Made by a program: the position numbers and the translations under genes. From NCBI GenBank assembly GCA_020217165.1, contig JAIWOE010000130.1, positions 1-10,928 on the forward strand: a DNA stretch of 10,928 nt, written 5' to 3'. Of the stretch, positions 7,538 through 10,928 are shown one piece after another (the stretch's first letter is position 1; each line of letters opens with the position of its first letter). The stretch comes from Desulfovibrio sp. GTDB lineage: Bacteria > Desulfobacterota > Desulfovibrionia > Desulfovibrionales > Desulfovibrionaceae. The notes beneath the pieces are model-generated. The model did not search any database, was not told the origin of the DNA, and saw only the letters and a program-made list of their open reading frames with translations.

Positions 7538-8734
7538 ATGATCGAGACCCATTCTTCTGCCCCACAGGCGAGGCTGTTGCATCTGGATTGCCGCGCCGGC
7601 CTGGCCGGGGACATGCTGTTTGCCGCCCTGGCCGATTTTGCCGCCCCCTGGGTGGACCTGCAGCCCCTGCACGACATGCTCCAGCCCCTGGCGCAGGTGC
7701 TGCCCGTGCGGGAAGTGCGGCGCGGCGTGGCCGGGACCCGGCTGGAGATCCGTCCCGCTGCCGCGGCGGCGGATCAACCCCTGCGTCACCTGCCAGAACT
7801 GCTGGCCATCGTGGAGGGGTTGCCCGTGTCCGAGGCCGTCAGGGCCCGCGCCAGCCGCGCCTTTGCTCGTTTGGCCGAGGCCGAGGCTGCGGTGCATGGC
7901 GTGGCCGTGGAGGCCATCCATTTTCATGAGGTCGGCGCGGTGGATACCATTGTGGACGTGGTGGCCGCCTGCTGGATCGTGGAGGCCCTGGGGGTGGGGC
8001 GCATCACCGCATCCCCAGTCCCATGGTTTACGGGCATGGTGCGTTGCGCCCACGGGGACATGCCCTTGCCTGCGCCGGCCACCGTGCGCCTGCTCCAGGG
8101 CAAACCCGTCTTCCCCACGGACACCACCTGGGAACTGGTGACCCCCACCGGTGCCCTGCTGCTGGATACCCTGGTGGACGCCTACACCGCTGGTCCTGCA
8201 GGGGTGCTCCTGGACCAGGGGACGGGCTACGGCGCCAACCCCGCCGGCGACGGGCTGCGGGTGTTCCTGTGCGAGGCCGAACCGACCCCGCCGGAGCTGC
8301 AGCGCGTGTGGGTGCTGGAGTGCACCCTGGATCACCTGACCGGCGAGGAGCTGGGCGCGGCCCTGCAGGCCATCATGGACGCCGAGGCGCTGGATGTGAT
8401 TTTTCTGCCGGGCATGATGAAAAAAAACCGCCCCGGCGGGCTGTTGCAGGTGCTGTGCGACGAGACGGCCCTGCAGCGGGTGGAGGCGGCCGTGTTCCGC
8501 CACACCTGCACCCTGGGCCTGCGGCGCACCCTGGCCCAGCGGCGCGTACTGCCGCGCCAGGCGGCCACCCTTGGCACTCCCTTTGGGGAGCTGGTGGCCA
8601 AGGAAGCCCAGGGCCTGGGCGAGGGCGCCCCCCTGCTGCGCCCCGAACACGAGGCCATGCAGACCCTGGCGGCCACCCTGGGCATGAGCGTGGTGGAGCT
8701 GCGGCTCAGGTTGCAGCAAGGGGCAGGAAAGTAG
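7538..8734 (+). CDS. larC: LarC, nickel insertion protein for the nickel-pincer nucleotide cofactor
   Basis: LarC is a CTP-dependent nickel insertase that completes the nickel-pincer nucleotide of lactate racemase and related enzymes; it acts in the cytoplasm. The 398-residue product (from ATG 7538) shows the family's opening HLDCRAGLAGDML, the central HFHEVGAVDTIVDVV, the CAHGDMPLPAPAT stretch, the ELVTPTGALLLDTL stretch, and the C-terminal LPGMMKKNRPGG motif followed by TLGLRR. Length is normal for the family and the reading frame is continuous. The segment usually written with two adjacent aspartates (NxDDM-type) reads TLDHL here. The start is uncertain: TTG at 7529 is in frame, and neither start has a strong ribosome site. 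A nine-codon open frame (7512-7541) ends in an ATGA overlap with the chosen ATG. No larA, larB or larE is visible, so the client enzyme must be elsewhere. An A8 tract is present at 8420-8427. Confidence 0.92.
   Translation: MIETHSSAPQARLLHLDCRAGLAGDMLFAALADFAAPWVDLQPLHDMLQPLAQVLPVREVRRGVAGTRLEIRPAAAAADQPLRHLPELLAIVEGLPVSEAVRARASRAFARLAEAEAAVHGVAVEAIHFHEVGAVDTIVDVVAACWIVEALGVGRITASPVPWFTGMVRCAHGDMPLPAPATVRLLQGKPVFPTDTTWELVTPTGALLLDTLVDAYTAGPAGVLLDQGTGYGANPAGDGLRVFLCEAEPTPPELQRVWVLECTLDHLTGEELGAALQAIMDAEALDVIFLPGMMKKNRPGGLLQVLCDETALQRVEAAVFRHTCTLGLRRTLAQRRVLPRQAATLGTPFGELVAKEAQGLGEGAPLLRPEHEAMQTLAATLGMSVVELRLRLQQGAGK
8420..8428 (+). other. A8 tract forming a slippery A-AAA-AAC heptamer inside larC
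   Basis: Eight adenines in an otherwise GC-rich gene encode the conserved KKN of MMKKNRPGG. In the larC frame the codons are AAA AAA AAC, so A_AAA_AAC fits the X_XXY_YYZ pattern for -1 ribosomal slippage. The zero frame continues to give full-length LarC, so slippage is not required for function. Confidence 0.5.
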
Positions 8735-8744
8735 GGAGAACTCC

Positions 8745-8758
8745 CGGGATGCATCCCG
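8745..8758. other. Perfect 14-base palindrome after larC
   Basis: CGGGATGCATCCCG is identical to its reverse complement and begins 10 bases after the larC stop. Having no loop, it looks more like a protein-binding dyad than a terminator. No regulator can be named from the sequence. Confidence 0.5.
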
Positions 8759-8795
8759 ACTTCCACCACTGTCATACTCGACAAAAGCGCGGGCA

Positions 8796-8826
8796 TGAGG
8801 CATACCGCCTCAAGCCGATTCTTTTT
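8796..8826 (+). terminator. Weak putative terminator between larC and the cyclophilin gene
   Basis: TGAGGC (8796-8801) pairs with GCCTCA (8807-8812) over a 5-base loop, and a T-rich stretch TTCTTTTT follows at 8819-8826. The six-base gap between stem and T-run and the short stem make it a poor intrinsic terminator. If it works, it would separate larC from the downstream gene. Confidence 0.35.
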
Positions 8827-8852
8827 CCAGGATCGTCTAACCAAGCAAGAGC

Positions 8853-9443
8853 ATGAACATGATCAAATCACTGTTCGCCGCCATCGCGGCCTTTTCATTG
8901 ACCGTCATCCTCTGCGCCACGGATGCGCAAAGCCAGCAAGGAGTCCCAATGGTCACCCTTAAGACGAACATGGGCGACATCGTCATCGAACTCAACGCCG
9001 AAAAGGCCCCCAAGACCTGCGCCAACTTCCTGCAGTACGTCAAGGACGGGCATTACGACGGCACCATCTTCCATCGCGTCATCAATGGCTTCATGATTCA
9101 GGGCGGCGGCATGTCCAGCGCCATGAAGGAAAAGCCCACCCGCAAGGGCATCCAGAACGAAGCCGACAATGGCCTGAAGAACGAGAAGTACACCGTGGCC
9201 ATGGCCCGCACCCAGGATCCGCATTCCGCCTCGGCCCAGTTCTTCATCAATGTGGAAGATAACGAGTTTCTGAATCACAAGGGCAAGACCATGCAGGGCT
9301 GGGGCTATGCCGTGTTCGGCAAGGTGGTCCAGGGGCAGGACGTGGTGGACAAGATCAAGACCGTGAAAACCGGCAGCATGGGCTTCCACGACGACGTGCC
9401 CGTGGAGCCTGTGCTCATCGAATCCGCCACGGCCAGCGAGTAA
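8853..9443 (+). CDS. Cyclophilin-type peptidyl-prolyl cis-trans isomerase (PpiA/PpiB type)
   Basis: A cyclophilin that catalyses cis-trans isomerisation of X-Pro bonds in protein folding. The domain starts at residue 33 and matches E. coli PpiB end to end: [10 protein letters not shown], then the catalytic-site [40 protein letters not shown], the tryptophan-containing loop [10 protein letters not shown], and a C-terminal SATASE. From ATG 8853 the 196-residue product begins with MNMIKSL, a hydrophobic core to about residue 22, and a possible signal-peptidase site near AQS-QQ, which predicts a periplasmic enzyme. The start context at 8853 is weak, and a second ATG at 8859 is possible. An internal ATG at 8949 has a perfect AAGGAG five bases upstream and would give a 164-residue cytoplasmic protein, the same length as E. 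coli PpiB. The residue before the cysteine in the hydrophobic core is leucine, so a lipoprotein is unlikely. Function is certain, cell location is not. Confidence 0.93.
   Translation: MNMIKSLFAAIAAFSLTVILCATDAQSQQGVPMVTLKTNMGDIVIELNAEKAPKTCANFLQYVKDGHYDGTIFHRVINGFMIQGGGMSSAMKEKPTRKGIQNEADNGLKNEKYTVAMARTQDPHSASAQFFINVEDNEFLNHKGKTMQGWGYAVFGKVVQGQDVVDKIKTVKTGSMGFHDDVPVEPVLIESATASE
8938..8951 (+). promoter_or_regulatory. Strong internal ribosome site and ATG in the cyclophilin gene
   Basis: AAGGAG at 8938-8943 is followed by five bases and an in-frame ATG at 8949-8951. This is a better start signal than the one before 8853, where only AAGCAAGAG is seen. It decides between a secreted precursor and a cytoplasmic enzyme, or allows both to be made. 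Confidence 0.6.
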
Positions 9444-9459
9444 GCCCGCGACGAACTGA

Positions 9460-9473
9460 TGACAGATTTGTCA
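9460..9473. promoter_or_regulatory. Operator-like dyad before the binding-protein gene
   Basis: TGACA-GATT-TGTCA is a perfect 5-base inverted repeat with a 4-base spacer, 16 bases after the cyclophilin stop. Its right arm, with the preceding T, gives TTGTCA, similar to a -35 element, but no good -10 box is seen at 16-18 bases downstream. An operator role is only a suggestion. Confidence 0.3.
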
Positions 9474-9508
9474 AAACGGGTTCCTTTCCGGCCTGTTCTG
9501 GGGTAAGT

Positions 9509-9529
9509 GGGGGGAATCATCCCCCCTTT
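9509..9529 (+). terminator. Putative terminator or leader hairpin between the cyclophilin and binding-protein genes
   Basis: GGGGGGA (9509-9515) pairs with TCCCCCC (9520-9526) over the loop ATCA, followed by only three thymines. The seven-pair stem is very stable. It could terminate the cyclophilin transcript, or, if transcription starts upstream, fold in the leader of the next gene about 20 bases before its ribosome site. Confidence 0.5.
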
Positions 9530-9550
9530 GGGATATTCCAGACCGTTACC

Positions 9551-9556
9551 AGGAGG
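9551..9556 (+). promoter_or_regulatory. Strong ribosome binding site of the binding-protein gene
   Basis: AGGAGG sits six bases before the ATG at 9563. It is one of only three consensus-quality ribosome sites in the window and the only one in front of a normal annotated start, as expected for a binding protein made in large amounts. Confidence 0.85.
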
Positions 9557-9562
9557 CGACGC

Positions 9563-10717
9563 ATGAAGAAGACCCTCGGACTCGCGCTGGCTCTGACGCT
9601 TGCCATGGCAAGCGCTGCCTGGGCCGACAGCATCAAGATCGGCTTCAACATCCCCCTCACCGGGGACATCCCCGACGTGGGCCAGTCGTCCAAAAACGCC
9701 GCCGAGATGCTCAAGGCCAAGATCAATGGCGCTGGCGGAGTGGACATCAAGGGCAAAAAGTACACCCTTGAATTCGTGTACGAAGACAATGAATCCAAGC
9801 CCGAATCTGCCGTGCGTGCCGCCACCAAGCTGATCACCGAAGACGGCATCCTGGCCATGGTGGGTCCGCAGGGCTCCGGCCGCGCCGTGCCTGCCGGGCA
9901 GACCGCCAATGATTTCAAAACGGTCATGATCAGCCCCTGGTCCACCAACCCCAACACTACCCTGAATCGGCCGTACGTGTACCGCGGCTGCTTCCTGGAT
10001 CCGTTCCAGGGCCCGGTGGTGGCCAAGTTCGCCACCAACGAACTCAAGGCCAAGAAGGCCGCCGTGCTGTACGACAAGGCCAGCGACTATCCCAAGGGTC
10101 TGGCCGAGTTCTTCAAGAAGGCTTTTGAAGAAATTCACGGCGCCGGTTCCGTGGTCTCCTTTGAGAGCTTCAACACCGGCGATGTGGATTTCAGCGCGCA
10201 GTTGACCAACATCATCAATTCTGGTGCGGACGTGCTCTTCACCCCGCAGTACTATAACGAAGTGCCCCTCATCGTGAGGCAGGCCAAGGAACTGGGCTGG
10301 GAAAAACCCATCGTGGGTTCCGACTCTTGGGGTGGTGGCGACCTCATGGGCCTGTGCGGCGATGACTGCAAGGGCTACTACTTCTCCACGCACTACGCCG
10401 CTGCCGGCGCGCGCGGAGCCACCAAGGACTTCATCGATGAGTATGCCAAGCAGTTCGGCAAAACGCCTGATGACGTGGCTGCCCTGACCTGGGACTCCAC
10501 CAACCTGCTGCTCATGGCCATTCAGGATGCCGGCATCACCGGTGATCTGGCTACGGACCGCGAAAACATTCGCGTGGCCATGTCCAAGATCAAGGAATTC
10601 CCGGGTATTACCGGTACGATGAACTTCTCCAAGGGCAACGACCCCGAGAAGTGCGCCGTGGTGGTGAAGATTGACGAGCAGGGCCAGTACAGCTTCTTCC
10701 AGTCTGTCTGCCCGTAG
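9563..10717 (+). CDS. Periplasmic substrate-binding protein of a Liv-type (branched-chain amino acid) ABC transporter
   Basis: A 384-residue periplasmic binding protein of the LivJ/LivK type, which captures amino acids or related small molecules and delivers them to an inner-membrane LivHMGF-type transporter. The signal peptide is clear: MKKTLGLALALTLAMASAAWA with cleavage at AWA-D22. The mature part starts SIKIGFNIPLTGD, typical of the family, followed by NGAGGVDIKGKKYTLEFVYED, a VGPQGSGRAVPAG stretch, ISPWSTNPN, where the ligand pocket is expected, and VLYDKASDYPKGLAEFF of the second lobe. Length is normal. The mature chain has five cysteines (143, 265, 269, 364, 383), including a CGDDC pair at 265-269, which may form disulfides in the periplasm. 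The exact ligand cannot be told from sequence. No permease or ATPase gene is visible up to the window end, and the hairpin at 10733 suggests a single-gene unit, so the transporter may be encoded elsewhere. Confidence 0.93.
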   Translation: MKKTLGLALALTLAMASAAWADSIKIGFNIPLTGDIPDVGQSSKNAAEMLKAKINGAGGVDIKGKKYTLEFVYEDNESKPESAVRAATKLITEDGILAMVGPQGSGRAVPAGQTANDFKTVMISPWSTNPNTTLNRPYVYRGCFLDPFQGPVVAKFATNELKAKKAAVLYDKASDYPKGLAEFFKKAFEEIHGAGSVVSFESFNTGDVDFSAQLTNIINSGADVLFTPQYYNEVPLIVRQAKELGWEKPIVGSDSWGGGDLMGLCGDDCKGYYFSTHYAAAGARGATKDFIDEYAKQFGKTPDDVAALTWDSTNLLLMAIQDAGITGDLATDRENIRVAMSKIKEFPGITGTMNFSKGNDPEKCAVVVKIDEQGQYSFFQSVCP

Positions 10718-10732
10718 CATTCGCTGACGATC

Positions 10733-10767
10733 GGCGGCGCTCCCTGCCTTGGCCTGGGAGCGCCGCC
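10733..10767 (+). terminator. Strong 12-pair hairpin after the binding-protein gene
   Basis: GGCGGCGCTCCC (10733-10744) pairs perfectly with GGGAGCGCCGCC (10756-10767) over an 11-base loop, starting 16 bases after the stop codon. There is no T-run behind it (ACCCTACGG follows), so it is either a U-poor terminator or a stem that protects the mRNA 3' end. Confidence 0.65.
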
Positions 10768-10928
10768 ACCCTACGGTTGCCATACTCATGGCCTGAGTCT
10801 TGACGGAGTGCCGCAACGCTTCCCGCGCCAGACTGCGGGGAACGCGGCTGGCCATCGCGATCATTTCGGCTGGCGCCGGAGCCCCTGCCTTCCACCGGGC
10901 GCTCCTTGTGGTCCTTTTTACCGGAACG

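Noticed and set aside
5262..7565. 767-codon open frame on the minus strand across the AsmA gene
   Set aside because: It is antisense to a clear AsmA-family gene, has a Gly/Gln/His-rich product with no recognisable domain, and is expected from strong GC bias at third positions.
8901..8921. Lipoprotein signal in the cyclophilin precursor
   Set aside because: The cysteine in the hydrophobic core is preceded by leucine rather than Gly, Ala or Ser, so it does not fit a lipobox.
9305..10864. 519-codon minus-strand open frame across the binding-protein gene
   Set aside because: Antisense to a well-recognised gene with signal peptide and strong ribosome site; no family features in the product.
10800..10928. 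Open frames from TTG 10800 or GTG 10809 running off the right edge
   Set aside because: No ribosome site, non-ATG starts, too short to recognise; one is mildly hydrophobic but cannot be supported as a gene.

Overview
The window is a GC-rich, densely coded bacterial segment with every supported gene on the + strand. The gene mix fits a Gram-negative, probably anaerobic, deltaproteobacterium of the Desulfovibrio type: a large PAS-GGDEF-EAL sensor, an AsmA-like envelope protein, LarC, a cyclophilin with a signal peptide, and a Liv-type binding protein. The taxonomic placement is inference from gene content and base composition; no RNA gene or marker protein is present to settle it.

Layout. Positions 3-2900 hold a membrane sensor with diguanylate cyclase and c-di-GMP phosphodiesterase domains, whose 5' end lies outside the window. 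After a 50-base gap comes a 395-residue AAA/STAND-like protein with a degenerate Walker A loop (2951-4138). Next is a 1080-residue AsmA-family protein (4215-7457), then LarC, the CTP-dependent nickel insertase for the nickel-pincer nucleotide cofactor (7538-8734). The gaps between these four genes are 50-80 bases and show no convincing terminator, so they may be co-transcribed. A more loosely spaced second part holds a PpiB-like cyclophilin (8853-9443) and a periplasmic amino-acid-type binding protein (9563-10717). The last two genes are bordered by hairpins at 8796-8812, 9509-9526 and 10733-10767 and look like separate transcription units.

How they fit together. The sensor could set c-di-GMP levels in response to a periplasmic signal, and the ATPase-like protein and AsmA protein next to it could be envelope-related partners, but only proximity supports this. 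LarC is isolated from any visible larA, larB or larE. The cyclophilin and the binding protein are ordinary housekeeping and uptake functions; no Liv permease or ATPase genes are visible.

Most of the region is ordinary. The points worth a second look are at gene starts and one slippery tract: an internal, better-placed start in the cyclophilin gene that yields exactly a cytoplasmic PpiB; an A8 tract in larC forming a -1 frameshift heptamer; the missing Walker A lysine; and the unclear start of the AsmA gene, where a strong Shine-Dalgarno sequence precedes a CTG codon and an 18-base tandem repeat. The 161 bases after the last hairpin (10768-10928) contain no gene I can support.
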